Shown: one piece after another, positions 48,530 through 57,889 of the stretch
How positions within the stretch are numbered: the first letter of the stretch is position 1
Layout of the letters: each line of letters begins with the position of its first letter
Notes under the pieces: model-generated
The model's database searches: none
The model's input: the letters and a program-made list of their open reading frames with translations, nothing else
What the model was told of the DNA's origin: nothing
Translations under genes and position numbers: made by a program
From: an uncultured Bacteroidales bacterium
Lineage (GTDB): Bacteria > Bacteroidota > Bacteroidia > Bacteroidales > Paludibacteraceae
Direction: 5' to 3'
Length of the DNA: 64,000 nucleotides
Assembly: GCA_937891975.1 (NCBI GenBank)
Contig: CALAUA010000012.1
Location: 175,434-239,433 of the forward strand

Positions 48530-49420
48530 TTATCTTATATCTATCAAAAAACACCTTTAAACATTTGCAAAAATCGTTAAAACGCTGATTTTCTTTGTAT
48601 TAACTAAATTATTCTTGCAAAAAAAGGTACTTAAAGGGGGTGATTCGCGCTATTTTTGGAACATTAACGGGGGTTTTTCTTGCAAAAAAAAGTGCTTTAT
48701 GGGGTATTTATAGCCATATTTTTGTTACATATAGGGGGAGATTCGCGGGGGTATAATCCCGTGTTTTGTCACTCCATTTGTCACACCATTTGTAACACCA
48801 AACCGTCACAGCATTGCAAAAATACGGCATTTCATTCCGTAGGGTTGATGCCGTTTTAATGGGCTTTTAATGGGCTTTTAAGCTGCGTTTATGTCCTCTA
48901 TCCGCATCTAATTTGTCCACTATTTGTCCTATATGGAGAGACTTCTTTAGGGGTTGCAAATATGGGCTTTTACGGCTCTTTTATAGCAGACACACCCAAA
49001 CCCTTATATAATAGAATAAAACGCCTTAAATGCGCTGAAAATGAGCGATTTCGGGCGTTTGTTCGTATGCGTATGCGCGCGTATGTACCGCGTGTTATAT
49101 TTATGGTGTTTCCGTGGTGGTTTTGGTGGTGTTTTTTGGGTGTTTTGAGGTGCAAAGCAAAGCCAATGTAAGGTAAATGTAAAGCAGTTGCACAAAAAAA
49201 GGGGTGTTCCCCCTCTCAAATGTAAAGCAAATGTAAAGCAAATGCCAACTTATGCACCATTCATTTTATCGCACCATTTCGTATAACTGTCTAATAATCA
49301 ATCACACGCACATTTTAAGCACTGCACCTTTCATTTTCCTGCCCATATATTCATAAATATTTGTATGTCTGCTCAATAAAAAATATACCAATACAAAAAA
49401 GCGGTCTTCTGCTAACAGAG
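48530..49420. other. Non-coding prophage end region with repeated motifs
   Basis: About 0.9 kb without a credible gene. It holds five direct copies of TTGCAAA(AA) at 48565, 48615, 48680, 48814 and 48954; two imperfect longer repeats with GGGGGwGATTCGCG (48636, 48735); and AAATGTAAAGC at 49175, 49218 and 49229. A minus-strand terminator-like AGGGG/CCCCT hairpin with T7 lies at 49193-49216, and a stronger one (AAGCGG..CCGCTT) at about 49397-49428. The position beside the repressor suggests transposase or integrase binding sites. Confidence 0.6.
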
Positions 49421-49433
49421 GTCCGCTTTTGCA
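49421..49433 (+). repeat. 13-bp direct repeat, candidate right prophage junction
   Basis: GTCCGCTTTTGCA, identical to 12716-12728. It forms the right arm of a terminator hairpin. If this is the att core, the host sequence resumes at 49434. Confidence 0.4.
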
Positions 49434-49441
49434 TGCATAAT

Positions 49442-49800
49442 TATGTACAAAAAAAGCGGGACTGCACTGTTGCTGTTCCGCTATTCGAGGCCCTGGAATT
49501 GCCTTTTCACCTGAACAAGCAACACCGAAGCCCACGCCGATATGTACGCACACATACACACCCTCATGGTGCGTATGGAGATAGATATACATATCCCGAG
49601 GACATCAAAATGCTGCAATGTCTTGGGTGAGTGAGAATTTTCCAGGTTCCGAATAGCCAAGAACAAAGCGCGTAGGACACCCCATAAAACGAGTTTTATC
49701 GGGGACCCCCGTTTTGACGCCTTTATTATGTCTTGTAAACGCCCACCCACAGATAGTTAATATTTCACTATCTTTCCCAAAGCGTGGGCTAATTACGAGT
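49442..49800 (-). ncRNA. Candidate structured RNA between prophage and pnp
   Basis: A minus-strand TACCTTTG box at 49803-49810 is followed by about 360 nt without a convincing reading frame. It is rich in hairpins: GATAGT/ACTATC with flanking GCCCAC/GTGGGTGGGC (49740-49790), a CCCC-ATAAAAC/GTTTTAT-GGGG stem (about 49680-49704), and a final AGCGG..CCGCT stem followed by seven T residues (ending near 49447). The pattern promoter-structure-terminator supports an RNA gene of unknown class. It may also be a long leader that lost its gene when the prophage inserted. Confidence 0.45.
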
Positions 49801-49965
49801 GCAAAGGTACAATAAAATTTGCGGATATGCAAGAGGAGAGCGATTTTTTCGCTATTTTTAGTGTAAGATGCACTAAACACCCACACAAATGCGGGAGAAG
49901 TACACAAGCTATTTAGTGGGAGAAAGTATATGGAAAGTATGGAAAAGTATCGGTAATCATACGGC

Positions 49966-50031
49966 GAAGTCCCTATGAAGTCCCTATGAAGTCCCTATGA
50001 AGTTCCTATGAAGTTCCTATGAAGTTCCTAT
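49966..50031 (+). repeat. Six 11-bp tandem repeats
   Basis: GAAGTCCCTAT three times (49966-49998), then GAAGTTCCTAT three times (49999-50031). Non-coding, between the candidate RNA promoter and the pnp terminator; the blockwise C to T change suggests slippage-type growth. Confidence 0.85.
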
Positions 50032-50127
50032 GAGGATAGGTGGTAGGTAAGGGGCAAGTAACTGGCAAGAAAGAGGATGGAGGGAATGAAGGAAGGAGTG
50101 AATGAAGGAAGGAAATACTCTAAAAAT

Positions 50128-50160
50128 AGAAAGACTAAGCGGGAAGCTTAGTCTTTCTTT
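50128..50160 (-). terminator. pnp terminator
   Basis: AAAGACTAAGC / GCTTAGTCTTT, an 11-bp stem with a GGGAA loop and T-rich sequence on the minus-strand side. Confidence 0.85.
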
Positions 50161-50203
50161 ATCGAGGAATCAAGAATCGGGATTCGAGATTCTAATATCT
50201 GGA

Positions 50204-52465
50204 TTAGTGGCGGTTCAAACGTGCACCATCTGCCTCTGGGTTGCGGCGCTCTGGACGTGGGCCACGACGCTCTGGACGAGGACCGCGATCACCACGAGCA
50301 GGACGCTCTGGCTCTACATAACCCTCTGGTTTCTCCTTCAACGCCTTAGCACTGAGTTTGAACTTACCAGTTTTTTGGTCAACTTCCATGAGTTTGATAG
50401 TAATCTTATCACCCTCTTGGATACCTGTCTCTTCCATCGTCTCGTAGCGTTTCCAGTCAATCTCAGAGATGTGGAGCAAGCCCTCCTTGCCAGGCATAAA
50501 CTCTACGAAGCAGCCATAAGGCATGATAGACTTAACAGTTGATTGATACACCTCGCCAACCTCTGGGATAGCCACGATAGCTTTGATCTTAGCCACAGCA
50601 GCGTCCATAGACTCTTGGTTGTTAGATGCTACCTCAACCTTGCCACCTTCTTCAATCTCATCAATAGAAACGACAGCACCTGTCTCAGCTTGGATACCTT
50701 GGATAATCTTACCACCAGGGCCAATCACTGCACCAATCATATCCTTAGGAATGATGAAGCTTACAATGCGTGGAGCGTGAGGTTTGAAGTCTGGGCGAGC
50801 AGCAGGCATGGTCTCCTCAATCTTGTCAAGGATATACATACGTGCTTGGTGAGCTTGTGCGAGAGCGTTCTCAAGAATCTCGTAGCTGAGGCCGTCCACC
50901 TTGATATCCATTTGGCAAGCGGTAAGACCATCGCGTGTACCAGTGGTCTTGAAGTCCATATCGCCGAGGTGGTCCTCATCACCGAGGATGTCGCTCAGAA
51001 TAGCGTACTTGGTACCCTTGCACTCAGAGATAAGACCCATAGCAATACCAGAAACTGGTTTGATAGGTACACCAGCGTCCATGAGAGCCAAAGTACCTGC
51101 GCAAACGGTAGCCATAGAAGAAGAACCGTTAGACTCGAGGATGTCGCTAACTACGCGAACAGTGTAAGGGAAATCAGCAGGCACAACGCTCTTGAGGGCG
51201 CGGCAAGCCAAGTTACCGTGACCAATCTCACGACGACCTACGCCACGTTGTGGGCGTGCCTCGCCAGTAGAGAATGGAGGGAAGTTATAGTGCAAAAGGA
51301 ACTTATCGGTACCTTGAACCAATGCCTCATCAACGATCTTCTCATCACGGCTGGTACCAAGAGTAACAGTAGAGAGCGATTGGGTCTCACCACGGGTGAA
51401 GATTGAAGAGCCGTGAGGTCCTGGCAGTGGAGCTACCTCGCACCAGATAGGACGAATCTCGGTAGTTGTACGGCCATCAAGACGCTTACCCTCATCGAGG
51501 ATAGAGCGACGCATAGCCTCTTTCTCAACATCGTGGTAGTATTTATTTACAAGTGCTTCGATGTCATCCACCTCTACGCCAAGTGCCTCAGCGCGAGCAG
51601 CCATATACTCGGCTTTCTCTGCCTTGAAGTCCTCGCGGATTTGGGTGAACATCTCCTCACGGTGGTGCTTATCTGTGTCCGCAGCAGTAGCTTGTGCGTA
51701 TGCACGAGCATAGCTGAAGTCGTGAACAGCTTGCTTGAGCTCCTCATCGTTGATCTCGTGGCAGTACTCGCGTTTAACGGTCTTGCCATACGCCTCCATC
51801 ATCTCTATTTGGGCTTGGCATTGAGGTTTGATTGCCTCGTGAGCTACGCGGATTGCCTCGAGCATATCTGCCTCGCTAACCTCTTTCATCTCGCCTTCCA
51901 CCATCATGATGTTATCAAGGGTAGCAGCCACAACGAGCTCGATATCAGCTTGTTCGCATTGAGCGAAAGTAGGGTTAATCACGAACTCGCCATTCACGCG
52001 CGCTACGCGAACCTCAGAGATAGGGCCCTCGAATGGGATATCAGAGCAAGCGAGTGCAGCAGAAGCAGCAAGACCAGCAATAGACTCTGGCATATCAATG
52101 CCATCGGCAGAGTACATGGTTACATTTACGAAAGTATCTGCGTGATAATCAGCAGGGAAAAGAGGACGCAAAGCACGGTCGATGAGACGAGCGATAAGAA
52201 TCTCGTAGTCAGATGCCTTACCCTCGCGGCGGGTAAAACCACCTGGGAAACGACCAGCAGAAGCAAATTTCTCTTTGTACTCAACGGTAAGCGGCATGAA
52301 ATCCGTACCTGGAACTGCATCCTTAGCGGAGCAAACAGTGGCAAGCAACATGGTATTACCGAGTGTAGCCATCACAGCGCCATCGGCTTGTTTGGCGAGC
52401 TTGCCAGTTTCGAGCGTAATCACACGCCCATCAGGGAGAGTAATCTCCTTTCTTACAATATTCAT
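50204..52465 (-). CDS. pnp: Polynucleotide phosphorylase
   Basis: 753 residues, full length. Two RNase PH domains, then a KH domain with [15 protein letters not shown], then an S1 domain ([29 protein letters not shown]) and an Arg/Pro-rich tail. It degrades RNA from the 3' end with phosphate and can add tails. A TACCTTTG promoter lies at 52531-52538 on the minus strand. It borders the prophage region but appears untouched. Confidence 0.96.
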   Translation of the reverse strand: MNIVRKEITLPDGRVITLETGKLAKQADGAVMATLGNTMLLATVCSAKDAVPGTDFMPLTVEYKEKFASAGRFPGGFTRREGKASDYEILIARLIDRALRPLFPADYHADTFVNVTMYSADGIDMPESIAGLAASAALACSDIPFEGPISEVRVARVNGEFVINPTFAQCEQADIELVVAATLDNIMMVEGEMKEVSEADMLEAIRVAHEAIKPQCQAQIEMMEAYGKTVKREYCHEINDEELKQAVHDFSYARAYAQATAADTDKHHREEMFTQIREDFKAEKAEYMAARAEALGVEVDDIEALVNKYYHDVEKEAMRRSILDEGKRLDGRTTTEIRPIWCEVAPLPGPHGSSIFTRGETQSLSTVTLGTSRDEKIVDEALVQGTDKFLLHYNFPPFSTGEARPQRGVGRREIGHGNLACRALKSVVPADFPYTVRVVSDILESNGSSSMATVCAGTLALMDAGVPIKPVSGIAMGLISECKGTKYAILSDILGDEDHLGDMDFKTTGTRDGLTACQMDIKVDGLSYEILENALAQAHQARMYILDKIEETMPAARPDFKPHAPRIVSFIIPKDMIGAVIGPGGKIIQGIQAETGAVVSIDEIEEGGKVEVASNNQESMDAAVAKIKAIVAIPEVGEVYQSTVKSIMPYGCFVEFMPGKEGLLHISEIDWKRYETMEETGIQEGDKITIKLMEVDQKTGKFKLSAKALKEKPEGYVEPERPARGDRGPRPERRGPRPERRNPEADGARLNRH

Positions 52466-52530
52466 CTTAATTTAATCGTTTTAGCGGATACGGTTTGTAT
52501 CCAGTTAGTTATAGACCACAAATGTCGATG

Positions 52531-52538
52531 CAAAGGTA
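52531..52538 (-). promoter_or_regulatory. pnp promoter -7 box
   Basis: TACCTTTG on the minus strand, about 65 bp before the pnp start codon. Confidence 0.6.
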
Positions 52539-52613
52539 CTACTTTTTTTTGAGATACACAAGAAAAAGCGCAGAAACTTTGATTTTTCTGCGCTAATATA
52601 GTAGTATTTTATT

Positions 52614-53465
52614 TCACAGCGATTGAATATCGTGTTGAATTTGCTGTTGGAGGTCGGAGAGCGAAGCAAATCTCTGTTCAGAGCGAAGGAAAGAGAGGAA
52701 AGAGATTGTGAGCGGTTTGTCGTACAAGTCGCCTTGGAAATCCAGCAGATGCACCTCTAAGGACAAATGGTCATTGCCTACTGTGGGATTGGTGCCGATA
52801 TTGGCTAAGGCCCTGTACTCTACCCCACCTACCTGAGCTACAACGGAATAGACACCGCTGGCAGGGAGTTGTTTGGCAGAATTGAGGCAAATATTCGCTG
52901 TTGGGAAACCAAGTTTTGTGCCTATGGCATTACCATGTTCTACTACGCCCGAAACACTATAGGTATAGCCCAAAAGACGATTGACCTGGTCTATTTGTGC
53001 AGCAGCCATGAGTTTGCGTATGCGAGATGAACTAACTGCCACTCCGTCCACCAGACACTCATGCGCACGCTCAATACGCAAGCCTACCTTGTGCGCTATC
53101 TTCTCGTATTCGTGGAAGCCCTTGAGACGATCCGAACCAAAATGATGGTCATAGCCCATAAACAATGTTTCCACTCCCTCATGCTCTTTAAGATAGCACA
53201 TAAACTGCTCCGCAGTAAGGGATTGTACAGCAGCGAAATCTAAGAAATGTACTTCGCCGTAGTTCTGGAGCAACGCTTTTCGCTCATCGTGCGTAGTCAG
53301 CATAGCAGGGGCTTGCCCCGTCAGCAGTTCCTTGGGATGGCGGTCAAACGTATAGATAGTAGGCGTGAGTTGATGGTGCTTGGCATGCTCATGCAACTGG
53401 GCGAACAGGAAACGGTGTCCGCGATGGACACCATCGAAAAATCCTATAGTTGCTATGCGAGGCAT
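52614..53465 (-). CDS. ribF: Bifunctional riboflavin kinase/FAD synthetase
   Basis: 283 residues. The N-terminal adenylyltransferase domain carries IGFFDGVHRGHRFL (HxGH-type), and SSSRIRKL follows. The C-terminal riboflavin kinase domain has GTKLGFPTANICL and SGVYSV. It makes FMN and FAD from riboflavin. Slightly short (usual about 305) but all motifs are present. Upstream is a variant of the TTCTAAAC repeat. Confidence 0.93.
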   Translation of the reverse strand: MPRIATIGFFDGVHRGHRFLFAQLHEHAKHHQLTPTIYTFDRHPKELLTGQAPAMLTTHDERKALLQNYGEVHFLDFAAVQSLTAEQFMCYLKEHEGVETLFMGYDHHFGSDRLKGFHEYEKIAHKVGLRIERAHECLVDGVAVSSSRIRKLMAAAQIDQVNRLLGYTYSVSGVVEHGNAIGTKLGFPTANICLNSAKQLPASGVYSVVAQVGGVEYRALANIGTNPTVGNDHLSLEVHLLDFQGDLYDKPLTISFLSFLRSEQRFASLSDLQQQIQHDIQSL

Positions 53466-53524
53466 TGGGAAGTTTAGGAGTTTAAGAGTTCTAAACGCTA
53501 CGCTGTTCTAACAGTTCTAAAGGT

Positions 53525-54766
53525 TTATAATTTGATGTAAATTTTCTTGCGGTAGAGGATGTATGCTATACCCCAGAACACCAATACAAGGCTCAAAGCG
53601 CAAGCAAATGACCCACCTTCGTTACCAAAGAGCGGTTGCATGCACACCTTATACCAGAAGCTCCAGACATTGTACATCTGCTCGTTGAACTCAAAACGTA
53701 TGCTACGCATTACATACACTGCAATGGCACTCAAACAGAATATAAACAATGGGTTAACACCAAAGCACTCAAAGAACTTATACCAGTTGTTTGCTACTTT
53801 CTTAGTGGCAATCTCACACTTGGTAGTAGCCTCTTTTGCATTGCGTTCAGGTAAGCGGATATCAAGAATCCAAGTTAGGATTGCGAGCAATGAGCTTGCC
53901 AAACCACAGGTGACGAGGATGTAGCTAGCAGACCACATGCTCTTGTTGATAGGATAGGCATAATCAAGGCAGAAGCCCACAAGCATCATCACAGCTCCAG
54001 CAAGGAGAAGGCGGGTAACTTTGCCCCAGTTATCCTTGACATTCATGATAAGGTGTCCCATCCATGCACCAATCAACACATGCGCTACACAAGGGATTGT
54101 AGAGAGAACACCCTCTGGATCAAAGCCAATACGCTCACCTGCCGCATTGGTCATGTGATAGATATGATTGTCGCCGAGCAACTTGAGGTCCACAATAGAC
54201 TCCATGTTGGCAGCGTTGAGTTCGAAACTATTGGTTACGCTCTGCATGATACAATAGATGACCATCAGAACAGCAGCTACCCAAGGGCAGTTCTTAGGTT
54301 TAGCAGCCAGCATAAGCAAGCCACCGAAGATACTCACAAGACCCAAGCGTGGGAACACGCCCAAGATACGGATATGCTCGATTGGATAGGTCCAAACGGC
54401 ATGCAAGAGGGTGGTACCTTCTTTAGTGATTTGTCCAAGAAACATGCCGAGCCAACTAAGCGCCCAACCGATGATGATGATGAGCAGACCACGCGTGATA
54501 ACCTTCTGAGCCACACGCCAAGTGAGGGCATGACTGGTCTTCTTGTGGGAGATATACATCGCAATACCCATACAGAAAACGAAGAAAGGGAAGACGAGGT
54601 CGGTAGGTGTGCAACCATTCCATGCCGCATGGCGGAGAGGCGCATAGATATGCGACCAAGTGCCAGGGTTGTTAACGAGAATCATACCCGCGATGGTGAT
54701 ACCACGCAAAACATCCAAAGAGAGGAGGCGTTTTTTAGGGGTTGGTGTGATAGTTTCTTGTGACAT
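53525..54766 (-). CDS. HGSNAT/NagX-like membrane acyltransferase (DUF5009-type)
   Basis: 413 residues with about 10-11 transmembrane segments. The N-terminal KRLLSLDVLRGITIAGMILVNNPGTWSHIYAPLRHAAWNGCTPTDLVFPFFVFCMGIAM is the hallmark of the heparan-alpha-glucosaminide N-acetyltransferase-like family. Bacterial members probably move acetyl groups across the inner membrane onto glucosamine-containing glycans. Single gene between tsf and ribF. Confidence 0.82.
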   Translation of the reverse strand: MSQETITPTPKKRLLSLDVLRGITIAGMILVNNPGTWSHIYAPLRHAAWNGCTPTDLVFPFFVFCMGIAMYISHKKTSHALTWRVAQKVITRGLLIIIIGWALSWLGMFLGQITKEGTTLLHAVWTYPIEHIRILGVFPRLGLVSIFGGLLMLAAKPKNCPWVAAVLMVIYCIMQSVTNSFELNAANMESIVDLKLLGDNHIYHMTNAAGERIGFDPEGVLSTIPCVAHVLIGAWMGHLIMNVKDNWGKVTRLLLAGAVMMLVGFCLDYAYPINKSMWSASYILVTCGLASSLLAILTWILDIRLPERNAKEATTKCEIATKKVANNWYKFFECFGVNPLFIFCLSAIAVYVMRSIRFEFNEQMYNVWSFWYKVCMQPLFGNEGGSFACALSLVLVFWGIAYILYRKKIYIKL

Positions 54767-54870
54767 AGTATTCTATTTTTTAGATTCGGGAGTCGCGAGT
54801 CCAGTTAATCTGGATAAATTATATAGAAAACAGCCCCCCGTTTGCGCGGAGGGCTGTTTTATCAGTTTGA

Positions 54871-55860
54871 TTACTCTTGGTTGAGGGTTACGCGCTTGAA
54901 GTCGATTACGTTAACGTTGTTCTTCTTCAAAACGTCTTTCACGAGCTCTTTGCTCTCGCTCATGATGTATTGTTGCTCTACCAAAGTGCTCTCTTTCAAG
55001 AACTTACCAAGACGACCTTGTGCAATCATCTCGACTTTCTTCATGTTGATGTTTGCCTCAGCCTCAGCAGGAACAGTAGCGCGGATTTGGCGTGCTGTCT
55101 CAGCTTGTTCAGGAGTCAACCAACCTTTAGCAGTGTTAGACTCAATGTGGTCATCGCTATCTACGTGAGCTGGGTTGATACCTGCTTTGCGAACTGCTTG
55201 CTCAACTGCTTTGTTGATCTCGTCTTGTTTGGTTTTCTCGATTGCTACAGAAAGCTCGCGGTCTTTAATCTCTTGTGCTACGTGGTCAGCATCCAAAGCG
55301 ATTGGAGACATAGAAGCCACTTGCATAGAGATACCGTGGAGTACTTCAGCGTTAGCATCCTCAGCATCAGCAGCAACGAGTGCGCTGAGCTTGTTGCCAA
55401 GGTGGTTGTAAGCATCTACCTTAGGAGCTACGAGGAAAGCGTAGTCGCTGAGTTCCATCTTCTCACCAGTCACACCAGAGCGCTCAGTAACAGCGTCTTG
55501 TACGGTGAAGTCGCCGAGTTTGCAAGCTTTAAGCGCCTCAAGGTCAGCTGGTTTCTCGGTCATAGCCACCTCAAGGATAGCCTTAACCATGTTGACATAA
55601 TCTTCGTTCTTTGCTACGAAGTCGGTCTCGCACTTAACGCCTACGATTGCACCAAAGCCATTCTCAGCCTTAGCCAAAACGCAACCTTCAGAAGCCTCGC
55701 GCTCGCTACGCTTTGCAGCGATAGCTTGACCACGCTTACGGAGCAAGTCCTTAGCCACCTCGAAGTCGCCATTAGCCTCCTCGAGAGCCTTCTTTACGTC
55801 CATCATACCTGCGCCAGTGATGTCGCGCAGTTTCTTAATATCTGCTAATGTAACAGCCAT
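54871..55860 (-). CDS. tsf: Translation elongation factor Ts
   Basis: 329 residues. LADIKKLRDITGAGMMDVKKALEEANGDFEVAKDLLRKRG is the UBA-like N-terminal part, followed by NGFGAIVGVKCETDFVAKNEDYVN and the long core. It exchanges GDP for GTP on EF-Tu. Located 30 bp after rpsB, the usual pair. A hairpin with CCCCCG/CGGAGGG at 54835-54858 ends the operon. Confidence 0.96.
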   Translation of the reverse strand: MAVTLADIKKLRDITGAGMMDVKKALEEANGDFEVAKDLLRKRGQAIAAKRSEREASEGCVLAKAENGFGAIVGVKCETDFVAKNEDYVNMVKAILEVAMTEKPADLEALKACKLGDFTVQDAVTERSGVTGEKMELSDYAFLVAPKVDAYNHLGNKLSALVAADAEDANAEVLHGISMQVASMSPIALDADHVAQEIKDRELSVAIEKTKQDEINKAVEQAVRKAGINPAHVDSDDHIESNTAKGWLTPEQAETARQIRATVPAEAEANINMKKVEMIAQGRLGKFLKESTLVEQQYIMSESKELVKDVLKKNNVNVIDFKRVTLNQE

Positions 55861-55890
55861 TGTTTCTAGAATTTATCTGTTTATCAATAA

Positions 55891-56733
55891 TTACTCAGCT
55901 TTAGCCTCTTCTGCAGGAGCAGCTACTTCTGCAACTTTCTCAGCCTCTGCTTTTGGAGCAGCTTTGCGAACGCGTTGACGGCGCTCTTTTGGAGCTGGAG
56001 CCTCGCCAGCAGCTTGTGCTGCAGCAGCCTCTTCGTCAGCTTTCTCTACTTTGCGCTCCTCAAGACCCTCTTGGATAGCTGCGCAAACAGCGGTCAAGAT
56101 TACGTCGATAGACTTGGTAGCATCGTCGTTAGCTGGGATTACGAAGTCGATGTTGTTAGGGTTAGAGTTGGTATCAACAATACCGAATACAGGAATACCC
56201 AAACGGTTAGCCTCAGCTACAGCGATGTGCTCTTTCATTACGTCAACAACGAATACTGCGCTAGGAAGACGAGTCAAGTCAGAGATTGAACCGAGGTTCT
56301 TCTCGAGTTTCTCACGTTGGCGAGTGATTTGGAGTTTCTCGCGTTTAGAGATGTTGTTGAAAGTACCGTCGGTCATCATCTTGTCGATGGTTGACATTTT
56401 CTTTACAGCCTTGCGGATTGTAGGGAAGTTAGTCAACATACCACCAGCCCAACGCTCGGTGATGTAAGGCATGTTGATCTCTTGAGCCTTTTGAGCTACT
56501 ACCTCTTGACCTTGTTTCTTGGTAGAAACGAAGAGGATCTTGCGACCAGATTTAGCGATAGCTTTCAATGCCTCAGCAGCCTCGTCGATTTTAACTACAG
56601 TCTTGTTGAGGTCGATGATGTGGATACCATTGCGCTCCATGTAGATATAAGGAGCCATTGCAGGATTCCATTTGCGTTTGAGGTGACCAAAGTGGCAGCC
56701 AGCCTCGAGAAGTTGATCAAAATTTGTTCTCAT
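55891..56733 (-). CDS. rpsB: 30S ribosomal protein S2
   Basis: 280 residues. FDQLLEAGCHFGHLKRKWNPAMAPYIYMERNGIHIIDL and SRKILFVSTKKQGQEVVAQKA are typical; the C-terminus is an Ala/Glu/Lys-rich extension seen in Bacteroidota S2. The 140-bp gap upstream is hairpin-rich (GGTG-GCAACATGTTGC-TCACC; CCTCC..GGAGG) and may be a regulatory leader. Confidence 0.97.
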   Translation of the reverse strand: MRTNFDQLLEAGCHFGHLKRKWNPAMAPYIYMERNGIHIIDLNKTVVKIDEAAEALKAIAKSGRKILFVSTKKQGQEVVAQKAQEINMPYITERWAGGMLTNFPTIRKAVKKMSTIDKMMTDGTFNNISKREKLQITRQREKLEKNLGSISDLTRLPSAVFVVDVMKEHIAVAEANRLGIPVFGIVDTNSNPNNIDFVIPANDDATKSIDVILTAVCAAIQEGLEERKVEKADEEAAAAQAAGEAPAPKERRQRVRKAAPKAEAEKVAEVAAPAEEAKAE

Positions 56734-56873
56734 TTTGTTTGATTAGTTTTGAATTATTTATTACATAATTTATCCGTTGCCTCCGCTACGCAGAGAAGCG
56801 CGCATAGGAGGAATAACAGAGTAATCCGCGGTGAGCAACATGTTGCCACCACGGAGTCACTGCTATTTGGATA
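56734..56873 (-). promoter_or_regulatory. Structured leader between rpsI and rpsB
   Basis: Two good hairpins on the minus strand (CCGTGGTG/TCACCGCGG near 56822-56852 and CCTCC/GGAGG near 56783-56816) lie before the S2 start. Possible ribosomal-protein autoregulation; inferred from structure and place only. Confidence 0.4.
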
Positions 56874-57260
56874 TTAACGCTTACTAAATTGGAAGTGTTT
56901 GCGTGCCTTTGGTTGACCTGGCTTCTTACGCTCTACCTCACGAGCATCGCGAGTCATAAAGCCTTCTGCCTTCAACGCTGGCTTGTCCTCTGGGTTGATC
57001 TTTACGAGTGCGCGAGCGATTGCAAGACGCAATGCCTCTGCTTGACCCTTGTAGCCACCACCATCGAGGTTCACCTTGATATCATATTTCTCAGCCACTT
57101 CAAGTTTGTTAAGAGGTTGCTTAACAACGTATTGAAGAATTGGACTTGGGAAGTACACATCCAAATCACGGCCATTGATTGTGATCTTGCCGGTACCTTC
57201 TTGTACATAAACGCGAGCAACTGCTGCTTTACGACGACCTAATGCATTAATCATTTCCAT
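56874..57260 (-). CDS. rpsI: 30S ribosomal protein S9
   Basis: 128 residues with ALGRRKAAVARVYVQEGTGKITING and the end KKPGQPKARKHFQFSKR, whose last basic residues reach the ribosomal P site. It starts 8 bp after the rplM stop (operon). Confidence 0.97.
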   Translation of the reverse strand: MEMINALGRRKAAVARVYVQEGTGKITINGRDLDVYFPSPILQYVVKQPLNKLEVAEKYDIKVNLDGGGYKGQAEALRLAIARALVKINPEDKPALKAEGFMTRDAREVERKKPGQPKARKHFQFSKR

Positions 57261-57268
57261 ATCTTCAA

Positions 57269-57724
57269 TTATTTAAGTGTGTTGATGTCTAATTGTTTTG
57301 GTTGTTGAGCTTGCATGTTGTGCTCTGCACCTGCAAACACGTGGAGGTTACCGATGATCTTGCGACCAAGACGATTCTTTGGAAGCATACCTTTAACCAC
57401 CTTTTGGATCAAACGATCTGCGCCCTTCTCAAGCATTTGAGCAGGAGTCATCTCGCGTTGCCCACCTGGGAAGCCAGTGTAGCGTACATATACGCGGTCA
57501 TTCCACTTGTTACCAGTCAATTGCACTTTGTCAGCATTGATGATAATCACATTGTCACCACAATCCACGTTAGGAGTGAAGTTTGGTTTGTACTTGCCAC
57601 GGAGGAGCTTAGCTACCTTCGAGCACATACGGCCAAGTACTTGGCCCTCAGCATCAATAACAACCCATTCCTTTTGAACGGTTGCCTTGTTAGCTGATAC
57701 AGTCTTGTAACTTAATGTATCCAT
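57269..57724 (-). CDS. rplM: 50S ribosomal protein L13
   Basis: 151 residues from ATG 57724 (MDTLSYKTVSANKATVQKEWVVIDAEGQVLGR); the frame is open upstream through the leader but those codons are not L13-like. DNVIIINADKVQLTGNKW and MLPKNRLGRKIIGNLHVFAG are typical. First gene of the L13-S9 operon, promoter at 57882-57889. Confidence 0.96.
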   Translation of the reverse strand: MDTLSYKTVSANKATVQKEWVVIDAEGQVLGRMCSKVAKLLRGKYKPNFTPNVDCGDNVIIINADKVQLTGNKWNDRVYVRYTGFPGGQREMTPAQMLEKGADRLIQKVVKGMLPKNRLGRKIIGNLHVFAGAEHNMQAQQPKQLDINTLK

Positions 57725-57743
57725 TTGTTTTTTAATGTTTTGA

Positions 57744-57795
57744 CCATGTCGACAGACAACTTTACGTGCTCTCTGAGCCCCACTGCCCAACATGG
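57744..57795 (-). promoter_or_regulatory. rplM leader hairpin, possible L13 autoregulatory element
   Basis: On the minus strand CCATGT and ACATGG (57790-57795 with 57744-57749) close a GC-rich stem with an internal GGGGCTC..GAGAGC element, just before the L13 start. Structured L13 leaders have been described for Bacteroidia; I match this by place and structure, not by alignment. Confidence 0.5.
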
Positions 57796-57881
57796 CGAAT
57801 TAATATAAATATTAGTTTAAAAAGTTCTAAAAGTTTTAGGGGTTTCAAAGGTGGTCACACCAAATCGCCCGAAAAAGTGTG

Positions 57882-57889
57882 CAAAGTTA
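57882..57889 (-). promoter_or_regulatory. rplM-rpsI promoter -7 box
   Basis: TAACTTTG on the minus strand, giving a leader of about 150 nt before L13. Confidence 0.6.

Larger units (their letters stand above)
12716..49433. mobile_element. Mu-like (Hankyphage-type) prophage, about 36.7 kb
   Basis: It contains a repressor, Ner-like HTH, MuA-like DDE transposase, MuB-like ATPase, GemA-like protein, DUF935 portal, MuF, gpG, gp36, protease with nested scaffold, contractile-tail genes, fibres and terminal DNA-modification genes, all apparently intact. Limits are inferred: the last phage gene ends at 12814, the repressor terminator lies at 48496-48529, and a 13-bp direct repeat occurs at 12716-12728 and 49421-49433. 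It also has a tyrosine recombinase, which is unusual for a transposable phage, so the integration mode is not settled. Confidence 0.85.

Noticed and set aside
48962..49171. Small plus-strand reading frame near the phage end
   Set aside because: Composition is unlike protein (W- and V-rich run over a G/T-rich stretch) and the opposite strand is equally open.
49302..49592. Minus-strand frame in line with the pyruvyl transferase frame across the 13-bp repeat
   Set aside because: It runs through two terminator hairpins and has a low-complexity composition; probably non-coding.
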